A stretch of 14,541 bases of DNA from Roseiarcus sp035606915 (lineage in GTDB: Bacteria; Pseudomonadota; Alphaproteobacteria; Rhizobiales; Beijerinckiaceae): positions 1-14,541 of the forward strand of contig DATNDU010000051.1 of NCBI GenBank assembly GCA_035606915.1, written 5' to 3'. Both the position numbers and the translations under genes were made by a program. The notes beneath the pieces were generated by a model that was given only the letters and a program-made list of their open reading frames with translations, ran no database searches and had not been told where the DNA came from. Numbering within the stretch: position 1 is the first letter of the stretch; the number at the start of each line of letters is the position of its first letter. Below are positions 1 to 7,559 of this stretch, one piece after another.

Positions 1-1433
1 GGAACCGCCAGCAGGCCGAGCAGCTTGCCCATCGACGAGGGCGTCACCGGCTGCAACAGGATCGCCGCGATCCGCAAAGTCTCCAGCGTCACATAGAGCA
101 CCACGCGCATGCGCGTGGGATCGGTCTTGGCGAGTCGCCAGGGTTCGGCATTGGCGAAATAGCGGTTGGCGGCGCCGATCAGCTCCATAACCGCGCCGAT
201 ATAGAGATGCAGTTGGAAGGCGCGCATGTGCCCGCGCGCGATGTCGAGCGCGGCGTCGGCGGCGGCCAGCATCTCGGCATCGGCGGATGTCATCGCCGCC
301 GCGTCGGGCGTCGGCACGGCGGCGCCGTTGCGGGCGACGATGGTCAGCGAACGCTGCGCGAGATTGCCGAGATCGTTGGCGAGATCGGCGTTCATGCGGT
401 TGACGATCAATTCGTGCGAATAATTGCCGTCCTGGCCCCACGGGGTCTCGCGCAGGAGGAAATAGCGCACGGGATCGAGGCCATAATTGACCACGAGGTC
501 GGCGGGGCTGACGACATTGCCGACCGACTTCGACATCTTCTCGCCGCGGTTGAACAGAAAGCCATGCACGACGATCTGTTTAGGCAACGGCAGGCCCGCC
601 GACATCAGGAAGGCCGGCCAGTAGATGGCGTGAAAGCGCGTGATGTCCTTGCCGATGACGTGCGCGTGCGCCGGCCAGAAGCCCGCGCGCGGCGCGGTCG
701 CGTCGGGAAAGCCGGTGGCGGTGATGTAGTTGGTCAGCGCGTCGACCCAAACATACATCACATGTTTGGCGTCGCCGGGGACCGGCACGCCCCAGGCGAA
801 GGTGGTGCGGCTGATCGACAGATCGTTGAGGCCGCGCTTGACGAAGGCGACGATCTCGTTGCGGTACTGTTCCGGCGTGATGAAATCCGAGTTCGCCTCG
901 TAATGGGCGATCAGCTTGTCGGCGTAGGCCGAGAGGCGGAAGAAATAACTTTCCTCCTCGACCCAGGTCGCCGGCGCGCCAGAGGGGGCGAGCTTTGTGC
1001 CGCCGGGGCCGTTGCTTAGCTCGCTCTCCTCGAAATAGGCCTCATCGCGCACCGAATACCAGCCTGCATATTTAGATAGATAGATGTCGCCGTTGGCGGC
1101 CATGCGCTCCCAGATTGCCTGCACCGAGCGATAGTGGCGGGCTTGCGTGGTGCGCACAATGTCGTCGGCGCGCGCGTCGAGCAATTCGCCCATCGCCTCG
1201 AACTCGGCAGCGATGCCGTCGACGAACGCCTGCGGGGTGACGCCAGTGCGCGCGGCGGCCTGCTGCACCTTAAGTCCATGCTCGTCCATGCCGGTGACGA
1301 ACAAAACCTCACGTCCGTCGAGCCGCATGAAGCGCTGGATGGCGTCGGTGGCGACGCGCTCGTAGGCGTGGCCGATATGCGGCGCGCCGTTGGCGTAGGG
1401 GATGGCCGTAGTGATGAAGAAACGCTCGCTCAT
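1..1433 (-). CDS. metG: Methionyl-tRNA synthetase (3' end outside window)
   Basis: Cytoplasmic class I aminoacyl-tRNA synthetase that charges tRNA-Met with methionine. The window holds the N-terminal 477 residues; the C-terminus lies beyond the left edge. The protein opens MSERFFITTAIPYANG, followed by the class I HIGH motif at residues 19-22 and the GMDEHG block at about 48-53. The KMSKS loop is at 299-303 within FNRGEKMSKS, and an anticodon-binding helical region starts around 340. No CxxC zinc-knuckle pairs are seen in the connecting region (about 118-160, GWYSVRDEAYF), so this is the zinc-free MetRS type. The ATG at 1433 is chosen because the conserved N-terminus begins there. It is transcribed away from the stress-protein gene, with a 121-base divergent gap. 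The identification is secure; only the missing end is unknown. Confidence 0.97.
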   Translation of the reverse strand, partial: MSERFFITTAIPYANGAPHIGHAYERVATDAIQRFMRLDGREVLFVTGMDEHGLKVQQAAARTGVTPQAFVDGIAAEFEAMGELLDARADDIVRTTQARHYRSVQAIWERMAANGDIYLSKYAGWYSVRDEAYFEESELSNGPGGTKLAPSGAPATWVEEESYFFRLSAYADKLIAHYEANSDFITPEQYRNEIVAFVKRGLNDLSISRTTFAWGVPVPGDAKHVMYVWVDALTNYITATGFPDATAPRAGFWPAHAHVIGKDITRFHAIYWPAFLMSAGLPLPKQIVVHGFLFNRGEKMSKSVGNVVSPADLVVNYGLDPVRYFLLRETPWGQDGNYSHELIVNRMNADLANDLGNLAQRSLTIVARNGAAVPTPDAAAMTSADAEMLAAADAALDIARGHMRAFQLHLYIGAVMELIGAANRYFANAEPWRLAKTDPTRMRVVLYVTLETLRIAAILLQPVTPSSMGKLLGLLAV

Positions 1434-1449
1434 GGGCCGAGCCGATTAG

Positions 1450-1475
1450 AGCATTTCCCCGCCATAGGGAATGCG
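1450..1475. repeat. Imperfect inverted repeat upstream of metG
   Basis: GCATTTCCC (1451-1459) faces GGGAATGC (1467-1474) across a short spacer, with one unpaired base in the left arm; GAGC and GCTC extend it on the outside. It lies about 17 bases upstream of the metG start. It could form a hairpin in the metG leader or be an operator. The wording ATTAGAGCATTTCC also resembles the start of short palindromic repeats common in Rhizobiales genomes. One copy in one window cannot decide between these. Confidence 0.4.
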
Positions 1476-1508
1476 CTCACGCAAGCCCCGCACCGGCTTT
1501 CCTCGACA

Positions 1509-1546
1509 GGGTTGGCCGCGCGGGCGCAGGGCCGCCCGATGAACCC
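1509..1546. repeat. Hairpin just upstream of the stress-protein start
   Basis: An inner perfect inverted repeat CGGGCG (1521-1526) / CGCCCG (1533-1538) has a six-base loop. It is enclosed by outer arms GGGTT (1509-1513) and AACCC (1542-1546). The structure ends eight bases before the ATG at 1555, in the place where a ribosome binding site would be expected, and no clear Shine-Dalgarno is present. It may affect translation of the gene or simply reflect GC-rich sequence. Confidence 0.35.
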
Positions 1547-1554
1547 GCGAGCCG

Positions 1555-2403
1555 ATGACCGTCGTTAGCGCCTTCCCCACCGCGCATGCCACGCCGCTCG
1601 GACCGGCCATGCTGCACCCGACCGATTTCAGCCCCGGCGGCGCCTGCGCGCTGATGCACGCCGTCGCGTTGGCGCTGAAAACTCACGCCCGCCTGTCGTT
1701 GCTGCACATCCGCGACGCCGATGACGCCGGGCCGACCCGCAACGGCCTCGCCCCCGTCGCCGATCTCCTGGTGCGCTGGGGGCGGCTCAGACCCGACGAG
1801 CGCTTCGTCGATATGCAACCCCGCCTCGGTTTCTCCGCCGCCTGCCTCGATGTGCCGGCGCGTAGCGTCACCGAGGGCGTCATCGAACATTTCGCCAGTC
1901 ACCCGGTCGAACTCGCGGTGTTGACGACGCATGCCCATTCCGGCTTGAGCTACTGGTTCGCCGGCTCGGTCAGCCGGCGGGCGCTGCGGCAGGCCGATAC
2001 GATGATCCTGTTCCTGCGCGAGGGGCAGCGCGGCTTCGTCGACGCGCAGAGCGGCGCGATTCGCCTGGCGCGGGTGTTGATCCCGATCGACGGCCGCATC
2101 CCCGCCGCCGGCGCGATCGCGCGGGCGCGGGCGCTGTTCGAGGCGCTCGGCGCGCCCATCGAGATGCGGCTGCTGCATGTCGGCGACGCCGCGCCGCCGG
2201 ATTGCCCTAAGGAGATCGCGCTGACGCTGGCGCACGGGCCGGTCGCCGAGGCCATCCTCGATGCGGCGTGGCAGTGGCGCGCCGATCTCATCGTCATGCC
2301 GACGGCTGGCAAACGCGGCCTGCTGGCCGCGTTCCGCAACAGCGTCAGCGCGCGCGTGCTCGACGATGCGCGCTGGCCGGTGCTCAGCGTCCCGGCGAGC
2401 TGA
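1555..2403 (+). CDS. Universal stress protein, tandem UspA domains
   Basis: Predicted soluble protein of 282 residues built of two UspA-like alpha/beta domains. The first starts at about residue 19 (MLHPTDFSPGG) and runs to about 155; the second starts near 163 (LARVLIPIDG) and ends with WPVLSVPAS. Both domains show the closing pattern of the family: a GSVS at about 137 followed by an ALRQADTMILFL strand, and an NSVS near 264 followed by VLDDARWPVLSVP. The classical ATP loop (G-2x-G-9x-G-S/T) is imperfect in both halves, so nucleotide binding is uncertain. Such proteins are generally induced by stress or respiratory limitation, but the partner is unknown. The ATG at 1555 has no good ribosome site; the internal ATG at 1609, exactly at the start of the domain, is a credible alternative. 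The gene ends two bases from the convergent lactonase gene. Confidence 0.85.
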   Translation: MTVVSAFPTAHATPLGPAMLHPTDFSPGGACALMHAVALALKTHARLSLLHIRDADDAGPTRNGLAPVADLLVRWGRLRPDERFVDMQPRLGFSAACLDVPARSVTEGVIEHFASHPVELAVLTTHAHSGLSYWFAGSVSRRALRQADTMILFLREGQRGFVDAQSGAIRLARVLIPIDGRIPAAGAIARARALFEALGAPIEMRLLHVGDAAPPDCPKEIALTLAHGPVAEAILDAAWQWRADLIVMPTAGKRGLLAAFRNSVSARVLDDARWPVLSVPAS

Positions 2404-2405
2404 CT

Positions 2406-3338
2406 TCAGCCGCGCGTCGAGCCTTTCGCGAGCGTGAACAGCGAATAGATCGACGTCGTGCCGCAGATGTAAAGGCGGTTGCGCTTCGTGCCGCCAAACG
2501 TGACGTTGGCGACCATCTCGGGAATGAGGAACTTGCCGAGCAGCGTGCCGTCCGCATCATAGACGTGCACGCCGTCGCCGGCGCTGGTCCACAGCCGCCC
2601 CTCGGTATCGACACGGAAACCGTCGAACAGCCCCGACGTGCTTTCGGCGAACACCTCGCCGCCGGAGAGCGTCGCGCCGTCGGCGCTGACCTTGAAGCGG
2701 CGGATATGACGCGGCCCGTCCTGCTGGTGCGTGGCTCCGGTGTCGACGACATAGAGCAGGCTCTCGTCGGGCGAGAACGCCAAGCCATTGGGCCGCACCA
2801 TATCGGTGACGACGGCGGTCACGTCGCGCGTGCGCGCATCGAGGCGATAGACGTAACAGCCGCCGACCTCCGGCGCCTGCTTGTCGCCCTCGTAATCGCC
2901 GTCGACGCCATAGGTGGGATCGGTGAACCAGATCGAGCCGTCGGATTTGACGACGACGTCGTTGGGCGAGTTCAGCCGCTTGCCCTGATAGCGATCGGCG
3001 AGGACAATGACGCGGCCGTCCCAATGGGTTAAGGTGACGCGGCGCGTCAGATGCTCGCAGGTGACCAGCCGGCCCTGGTTGTCGACCGTGTTGCCGTTGG
3101 AATTGTTCGAGCGCTCGCGGAACACCGAGACCTCATGGCTCGGCTCGACCAGCCGCATCATGCGGTTGTTGGGGATGTCGGACCAGACGAGATAGCGACC
3201 GGCCGCAAACCACGCCGGCCCCTCGCACCAGCGCCCCCCGCTCCACAGCCGCTCGATGCGCACATGGCCGGCGTAGAGCTGGCCAAATCGCCTGTCGTAG
3301 GAAACGAATCCCGTCCCCTCGATGTCGCCGTAATACAT
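2406..3338 (-). CDS. SMP-30/gluconolactonase/LRE family protein
   Basis: A 310-residue six-bladed beta-propeller hydrolase of the SMP-30/gluconolactonase family, which opens sugar-acid or related lactones using one divalent metal. The expected metal ligands are visible: E39 in CEGPAW, N126 in NSPNDV, N184 in RPNGLAFSPDE and D239 in LFDGFRVD. Blade motifs SIWFTDPTYG (135-144) and RLWTSAGDGVHVY (248-260) are typical. There is no signal peptide, so it is probably cytoplasmic. The true substrate cannot be read from sequence; gluconolactone, other aldonolactones and non-sugar lactones are all handled by this family. It is transcribed alone, divergent from comEC and convergent with the stress-protein gene. 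A link to the isomerase and aldolase genes beyond comEC is possible but only inferred. Confidence 0.9.
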   Translation of the reverse strand: MYYGDIEGTGFVSYDRRFGQLYAGHVRIERLWSGGRWCEGPAWFAAGRYLVWSDIPNNRMMRLVEPSHEVSVFRERSNNSNGNTVDNQGRLVTCEHLTRRVTLTHWDGRVIVLADRYQGKRLNSPNDVVVKSDGSIWFTDPTYGVDGDYEGDKQAPEVGGCYVYRLDARTRDVTAVVTDMVRPNGLAFSPDESLLYVVDTGATHQQDGPRHIRRFKVSADGATLSGGEVFAESTSGLFDGFRVDTEGRLWTSAGDGVHVYDADGTLLGKFLIPEMVANVTFGGTKRNRLYICGTTSIYSLFTLAKGSTRG

Positions 3339-3491
3339 CGCACCCTCCCTGAACGCTCGCCTGGCATGTTAGGGTTGGCGCGCCATCGGAGCAAGAAAAA
3401 CTCATGTGTCGATATCGGGCGGCTCGCCCGCGCGTCGCCCAGGCCGTCGCGCCATCGAAATCCATGCCGCTGCTGCGATGAAACACGCAAC

Positions 3492-3518
3492 CTTGCCGAC
3501 GCCGCCGACGTCGGCAAG
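3492..3518. repeat. Perfect 9-bp inverted repeat in lactonase-comEC gap
   Basis: CTTGCCGAC (3492-3500) and GTCGGCAAG (3510-3518) are exact reverse complements separated by nine bases. The structure sits in the 251-base divergent region between the lactonase gene (start at 3338) and comEC (start at 3590). No run of T follows on either strand, and neither neighbouring gene ends here, so an operator is more plausible than a terminator. Confidence 0.6.
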
Positions 3519-3549
3519 CGCGAGCGCGGCGAAGGCAAGTCCTCACAAC

Positions 3550-3579
3550 TTGCTTTACTTAGCATCGTAACTTTATGTA
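3550..3579 (+). promoter_or_regulatory. Possible comEC promoter
   Basis: An AT-rich island just before comEC offers a TTGCTT (3550-3555) and a TATGTA (3574-3579) with an 18-base spacer. If used, transcription would begin within a few bases of the ATG at 3590, giving a nearly leaderless mRNA, which fits the absence of a Shine-Dalgarno. The match to the sigma-70-type consensus is only moderate. Confidence 0.3.
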
Positions 3580-3589
3580 ATTCTACGGC

Positions 3590-5821
3590 ATGTCGATGCC
3601 CTCGCAAGCCTCCGCAGGCGCCGTTGGCGGCTGGGTTGGCGCTGCGGCCTCGGCGCCAGCGTGGCGCGACCGCTTCGCCGCCGCGATCGCCCGCGAGAGC
3701 GAGGAGCGGCGGTTCTTTCTGTGGATTCCGATCGCCGCCGTCGGCGGCGTCGCCCTCAACCTCGGCGCCGATCAGGAGCCGGCGCTGTGGCTGCCGGTCG
3801 TCATCATCGCCGCAGCGGCGTTTCTGGCCTGGTTTTCGCGCCATCGCCCCGTCGCGCGCGGCCTGTGGATCGGCCTTGCGGCGCTTAGCTTCGGCTTCCT
3901 GGCGATGGGCCTGCGCACCGCCCGCGTGCGCACGCCGATGCTCGACCGCGTGCGCATCGCCACCCTGCAGGGCTATGTCGAGGAGGTCGATTTCCGCACC
4001 AGCGGCGCGCGCTTCGTCCTGCGCGTCGTCGACGCCGACCACCTGCCGCAAGCCTTAATCCCGCGCCGAGTGCGGTTGACCAGCCGCCGGACGCCCGACA
4101 TCGCCGCCGGCGATTTCGTCGAGACCAAGGCCCGGCTGTTGCCGCCTTCGGGCGCGGTGCTGCCGGGCGGCTATAATTTCGCCCGCGACGCCTATTTCCA
4201 GGGCATCGGCGCCGTCGGCTCGGCATTGGGGGCGGTGCGACTGACGGCGCCGACCGCCGACGCCACCGCCTCGCAGCGTTTCTTCGCCGCCATCGACCGC
4301 GCCCGCAATCGGCTGGCGCTGCGCGTCAACGCCATCATCGGCGGCGACCCCGGCGCCATCGCCGCCGCGATGGTGACCGGCAAGCGCGATTTCCTCTCCA
4401 GCGACGCCAGAGACCTCATCCGCGAGGCCGGCATTTTCCACATCATCACCATTTCCGGCGTGCAGATGACGCTGGTCGCCGGCATCTTTTTCGTCGTCGC
4501 GCGCCGGCTGCTGGCGCTGTCGCCGATGCTGGCGTTGAGCTTCCCGATCAAGAAGGTCGCAGCCGTTGTAGCGATGACCGGCTCGCTGTTTTACGATCTC
4601 GCCACCGGCTCGCGCGTCGGGGCCGAGCGGGCGCTTATCATGACGCTGATCGTGCTCGGCGCCGTAGTGCTCGACCGCCGCGCGCTGACCATGCGCAATC
4701 TGGCGCTCGCCATCCTCGCGGTGGTGGCGATCCAGCCGGAGGCGGCGATGGGCGTCAGCTTCCAGCTCTCGTTCGCCGCCGTCGCCGCTTTGGTGGCGGT
4801 GATGGAGGCGCGGCTCGACGTGGTCAGCCCCGATCCGTTCCTGCCCGAGCGGGGCGCCAAGCCCGCCGCCTCGCCGCTGTGGCGGGTCGCGGCGAAGCTG
4901 CGTGGCGTGTTGTTGGCGACGCTCTGCGCCACCAGCGCCACCGCCTCGTTCATGGCCTATCACTTCCACGACATCAGCCCCTATGTGTTGATCGGCAATC
5001 CGCTGACGCTCGGAATCATTGAGTTGTTCGCCGTGCCCGGCGCGCTGTTGGGGACAGTGCTGTATCCGCTCGGCCTCGACCGCTTCGTCTGGCTGTTTGT
5101 CGGTCTCGGGGTGAAGTTCATTCTGTTCGCGGCCCGGCTGATTGCCGCCGCGCCGGGCTCGACGCTGCATGTGCGCGCCTTTTCGCCCTGGGCCCTGCCA
5201 TTCCTGAGCCTGGCGGTGGCGAGCGCCGTCATCTGGCGCACCTGGCTGATGCGCCTGACTGGCCTCGCCTTCCTCGCTGTCGGCCTCGCCGGCGCCGTCA
5301 CCGGCCCGCGCTACGACGTCATCGTGCCGTCCTCCGGCGACGAAGTGGCGCTGCGCGACGCTTATGGTCGGCTGCTGCTGCTCGGCAAACGTTACAACGG
5401 CTTCGCCGCCGAGCAATGGCTGGCCGCCGATGGCGATGATCGCGATCCCCGCGCCGCGCGCATCGCCGACCCGTCCTGCGACCGTTACGGCTGCGTCGGC
5501 GATCTGCCCGAGGGCATGTCCTTGAGCCTGGTCACCGACCGCGCCGCCTTCGAGGAGGATTGCGCCCGCGCCGATATCGTCGTCTCGCCGCTGACCGCGC
5601 CCGCCACCTGCAAGCCCAAGCGCCTGTTCGACGAGCGCCGTCTTGCCGAGACCGGCGCCGTCGGCCTGAATTGGGATGGAGCCGCGTTTCGGGTCGTCGC
5701 CGATCGCAGCGCGCTCGAAGACCGGCCGTGGTCGCCGGCGCCGCGCCGGGCGCGGCCGAAGAAGCCGCACCGTTCGAGCGGCGCCGACCCCGCCGACGCC
5801 GCTGAGCCGGACGCGCGGTGA
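3590..5821 (+). CDS. comEC: ComEC/Rec2 family DNA-uptake channel protein
   Basis: Inner-membrane protein of 743 residues, the channel that carries single-stranded DNA into the cytoplasm during natural transformation. Three N-terminal hydrophobic segments (about 42-58, 65-82, 91-108) are followed by a periplasmic OB-fold region of the DUF4131 type. This region ends in LPGGYNFARDAYFQGIGA near 191-208. The Competence domain begins about 255 with MVTGKRDFLS and the family signature EAGIFHIITISGVQMTLVAG (279-298). Many further hydrophobic helices follow to about 570. The last part (about 575-700) takes the place of the metallo-beta-lactamase domain but has no HxHxDH metal motif, and the tail is basic and Pro/Arg-rich. 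No other competence genes are in the window, so activity in transformation is inferred. Start at ATG 3590; the ATG at 3596 is equally possible. Confidence 0.92.
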   Translation: MSMPSQASAGAVGGWVGAAASAPAWRDRFAAAIARESEERRFFLWIPIAAVGGVALNLGADQEPALWLPVVIIAAAAFLAWFSRHRPVARGLWIGLAALSFGFLAMGLRTARVRTPMLDRVRIATLQGYVEEVDFRTSGARFVLRVVDADHLPQALIPRRVRLTSRRTPDIAAGDFVETKARLLPPSGAVLPGGYNFARDAYFQGIGAVGSALGAVRLTAPTADATASQRFFAAIDRARNRLALRVNAIIGGDPGAIAAAMVTGKRDFLSSDARDLIREAGIFHIITISGVQMTLVAGIFFVVARRLLALSPMLALSFPIKKVAAVVAMTGSLFYDLATGSRVGAERALIMTLIVLGAVVLDRRALTMRNLALAILAVVAIQPEAAMGVSFQLSFAAVAALVAVMEARLDVVSPDPFLPERGAKPAASPLWRVAAKLRGVLLATLCATSATASFMAYHFHDISPYVLIGNPLTLGIIELFAVPGALLGTVLYPLGLDRFVWLFVGLGVKFILFAARLIAAAPGSTLHVRAFSPWALPFLSLAVASAVIWRTWLMRLTGLAFLAVGLAGAVTGPRYDVIVPSSGDEVALRDAYGRLLLLGKRYNGFAAEQWLAADGDDRDPRAARIADPSCDRYGCVGDLPEGMSLSLVTDRAAFEEDCARADIVVSPLTAPATCKPKRLFDERRLAETGAVGLNWDGAAFRVVADRSALEDRPWSPAPRRARPKKPHRSSGADPADAAEPDAR

Positions 5822-5831
5822 ACAGGCGCCT

Positions 5832-5858
5832 TTGTTCAATAATTTCTGCCATTATGTT
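5832..5858 (+). promoter_or_regulatory. Possible promoter for hyi-like operon
   Basis: The 82-base gap after comEC is noticeably AT-rich. TTGTTC (5832-5837) and TATGTT (5853-5858) could be -35 and -10 elements, but the spacer of 15 bases is short. It would serve the isomerase gene starting at 5904. Transcription reading through from comEC is the alternative. Confidence 0.25.
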
Positions 5859-5903
5859 GATTAGCGAACACACGAGTCGAACACCGGGAGCGGGCCTGCG
5901 CCA

Positions 5904-6719
5904 ATGTTGCAATTCGCCGCCAACCTATCGACTATGTTCACGGAATGGGATTTCCTCGACCGCTTCTCGGTGGCGGCCGACCAGGGCTTCCAGGCCGTCG
6001 AGTTCCAGTTCGCGGAAGGTCAGCCGCCCGAGGCGATCTTGCGGCAGTTGGAAAGCGCGCGTCAGACCCTCGTGCTGTTCAACGCCTCGCCCGGCGATTT
6101 CGCCGGCGGCGACCGTGGGCTGGCCGCCCTGCCCCACCGCGCCGCCGAGTTCCGCGCCTCGATCGCCCAGGCGATGATTTTCGCCGAGCACCTCAATGCC
6201 AAGGCTGTGCATATCCTGGCCGGCGTCGCCGATCCCGCCGACCCCGAGGCGCAGCGCGCCTATCGCGAATCGCTGCGCTTCGCCGTCGAACGCCTGGACG
6301 GCTTCGAGGTGCTGATCGAACCGCTCAACCGGCGCGACAACCCCGGCTATTTCCTCGCCGATTTCGGCCTCGCCGCCGGCGTCATCGCCGATCTCGGCCT
6401 GCCGCGGCTGAAGCTGCAATATGACATCTACCATCGCCAGATCCTGCACGGCGACGTCACGGCGAGCCTCGCCGAGTTGAAGCCGATCATCGGCCACGTG
6501 CAGATCGCCGCCACCCCCGGGCGCGGCGAGCCCGGCACGGGCGAAGTCAACGATTACATGGTGCTCAGTCGCCTCGAAGCGATCGGTTATAGCGGCTATG
6601 TCGGCTGCGAATACCGGCCGGTCAAAGGCACGATCGCCGGCCTTGGCTGGCTCGACCCGTGGCGGCGCCCGCGCGACGGCGGCGCCGCGCTCGTCTCGAC
6701 CTGGCGCGACCGGCTCTGA
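5904..6719 (+). CDS. hyi: Hydroxypyruvate isomerase-type TIM barrel protein
   Basis: Cytoplasmic sugar isomerase of the AP-endonuclease-2/xylose isomerase-like TIM-barrel superfamily, 271 residues, the usual length for Hyi. Diagnostic blocks are FAANLSTMFTEWDFLDRF (4-21), LVLFNASPGDFAGGDRG (56-72), IEPLNRRDNPGYFL (138-151), LKLQYDIYH (169-177), IGHVQIAATPGRGEPGTGE (196-214) and GYVGCEYRP (231-239). E139, D174, Q200 and E236 match the active-site and metal positions of the family. Hyi interconverts hydroxypyruvate and tartronate semialdehyde; the close relative OtnI isomerises 2-oxo-tetronate, and the two cannot be separated safely by eye. No gcl or glxR is next to it, unlike classical glyoxylate clusters. 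The RraA-like gene follows after 61 bases on the same strand, suggesting an operon. Only a weak GGAG precedes the ATG. Confidence 0.88.
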   Translation: MLQFAANLSTMFTEWDFLDRFSVAADQGFQAVEFQFAEGQPPEAILRQLESARQTLVLFNASPGDFAGGDRGLAALPHRAAEFRASIAQAMIFAEHLNAKAVHILAGVADPADPEAQRAYRESLRFAVERLDGFEVLIEPLNRRDNPGYFLADFGLAAGVIADLGLPRLKLQYDIYHRQILHGDVTASLAELKPIIGHVQIAATPGRGEPGTGEVNDYMVLSRLEAIGYSGYVGCEYRPVKGTIAGLGWLDPWRRPRDGGAALVSTWRDRL

Positions 6720-6768
6720 GCGGCTTCGCACGCCGGCGGTTTCGCGTTAAGTCTGTGCGCCATTGCCC

Positions 6769-6772
6769 GGAG
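6769..6772 (+). promoter_or_regulatory. Ribosome binding site fixing a TTG start
   Basis: GGAG lies eight bases before the TTG at 6781. A longer reading from the TTG at 6763 would place this site inside the gene and leaves no ribosome site upstream, so 6781 is the better start. Confidence 0.6.
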
Positions 6773-6780
6773 TACAGCGC

Positions 6781-7470
6781 TTGCCCGATAGCCTCGCCGC
6801 CCTGGAGCGGGTCTCCACGCCGACCCTGACCACGGTTTTGCTGAAGAAAGGCCTGCGCAACGTCTTCATCCGCGGCGCGCGGCCGCTTGACGAGACCGGG
6901 CGGCGCGTCGTCGGGCCGGCCTTCACGCTCAATTTCATCCCCGCCCGCGAGGATCTCGCCGTGCCCGCGGCCTGGGCCTCGCCGACCTCGACGCGCGCCG
7001 CCCTGGAAGCCGCGCCGCCGGGCGCGGTCGTCGTCGCCAATGCGATGGGCGTCACCGACGCCGGCATCTTTGGCGACATCCTGTGCGCGCGCATGGTGAA
7101 GCGCGGCCTCAGCGGTCTGGTGACGGACGGCGCGGTGCGCGACATCGCCGGCGTGCGCGCCACCGGCCTGCCGGTCTGGGCGCAGGGCTACGCCGCCCCG
7201 CCCTCGGTCGCCGGCCTCATCTTCACCGGCTGGGGCCAGCCGATCGGCTGCGGCGGCGTGGCGATCTTCCCCGGCGACATCATCGTCGCCGACGCCGACG
7301 GCGCGGTCGTGGCGCCGGCCGCGCTCGTCGACGAGATCGCAGCGGCCGGGCTCGAACAGGAGCGGCTGGAGACGTGGATTCTGGCCGAAATCGCCAAGGG
7401 CGCGGCGCTGCCCGGCCTCTACCCGCCCAACGCCGAGACGCGGGCAAGGTATGAGCGGGAGCGAGGATAG
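6781..7470 (+). CDS. RraA-like / HMG-CHA aldolase family protein
   Basis: A 229-residue protein of the RraA-like family (the former dimethylmenaquinone methyltransferase family). The family includes 4-hydroxy-4-methyl-2-oxoglutarate/4-carboxy-4-hydroxy-2-oxoadipate aldolases and the RNase E inhibitor RraA. Family features are STPTLTTVLLKKG (12-24), GVTDAGIFGDIL (90-101), the substrate/metal segment GLVTDGAVRDIAGV (112-125) with R120 and D121, and FPGDIIVADADGAVVAP (163-179). R120, D121 and the GD at 98-99 are where the catalytic aldolases keep their residues. An enzymatic role is therefore more likely than RNase E control. The exact substrate is unknown; oxaloacetate decarboxylation is a common side reaction of the family. 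It is probably co-transcribed with the hyi-like gene. It uses a TTG start supported by a well-placed GGAG. Confidence 0.85.
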   Translation: MPDSLAALERVSTPTLTTVLLKKGLRNVFIRGARPLDETGRRVVGPAFTLNFIPAREDLAVPAAWASPTSTRAALEAAPPGAVVVANAMGVTDAGIFGDILCARMVKRGLSGLVTDGAVRDIAGVRATGLPVWAQGYAAPPSVAGLIFTGWGQPIGCGGVAIFPGDIIVADADGAVVAPAALVDEIAAAGLEQERLETWILAEIAKGAALPGLYPPNAETRARYERERG

Positions 7471-7531
7471 GCTTCAGGCCCGACGCCCGGCGCCGCGCCC
7501 TGCGTTGGCGAAAGCGCGGGGTTGCTGGTCT

Positions 7532-7559
7532 TTTGGCGCCTGATTTCCGCACCGCCAAA
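7532..7559. repeat. Inverted repeat in the gap before the TRIC gene
   Basis: TTTGGCG (7532-7538) and CGCCAAA (7553-7559) are exact reverse complements around a 14-base loop. A second weak pairing CCGCGC (7493-7498) / GCGCGG (7514-7519) lies just upstream. These are 20-90 bases after the RraA-like gene ends and could help end that transcript, but there is no classical T-run. The remainder of the 280-base gap (7471-7750) shows no convincing gene; it turns AT-richer toward 7590-7680, where a promoter for the next gene probably lies (for example TATGCT at 7661-7666, without a good -35). Confidence 0.3.

Noticed and set aside
207..1019. 270-codon open frame antisense to metG
   Set aside because: MetG motifs are unmistakable on the other strand; this is a shadow frame without a ribosome site or a recognisable domain.
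4055..5839. 594-codon open frame antisense to comEC
   Set aside because: It lies entirely opposite a clearly identified gene; its composition (Gly, Arg, His, Gln, Asp-rich, no recognisable motif) is what the complementary strand of GC-rich coding DNA gives.
5820..5885. GAAC/GTTC words before the isomerase gene as a LexA box
   Set aside because: Spacing is 9 or 10 bases, not the seven needed for the alphaproteobacterial GTTC-N7-GTTC site.
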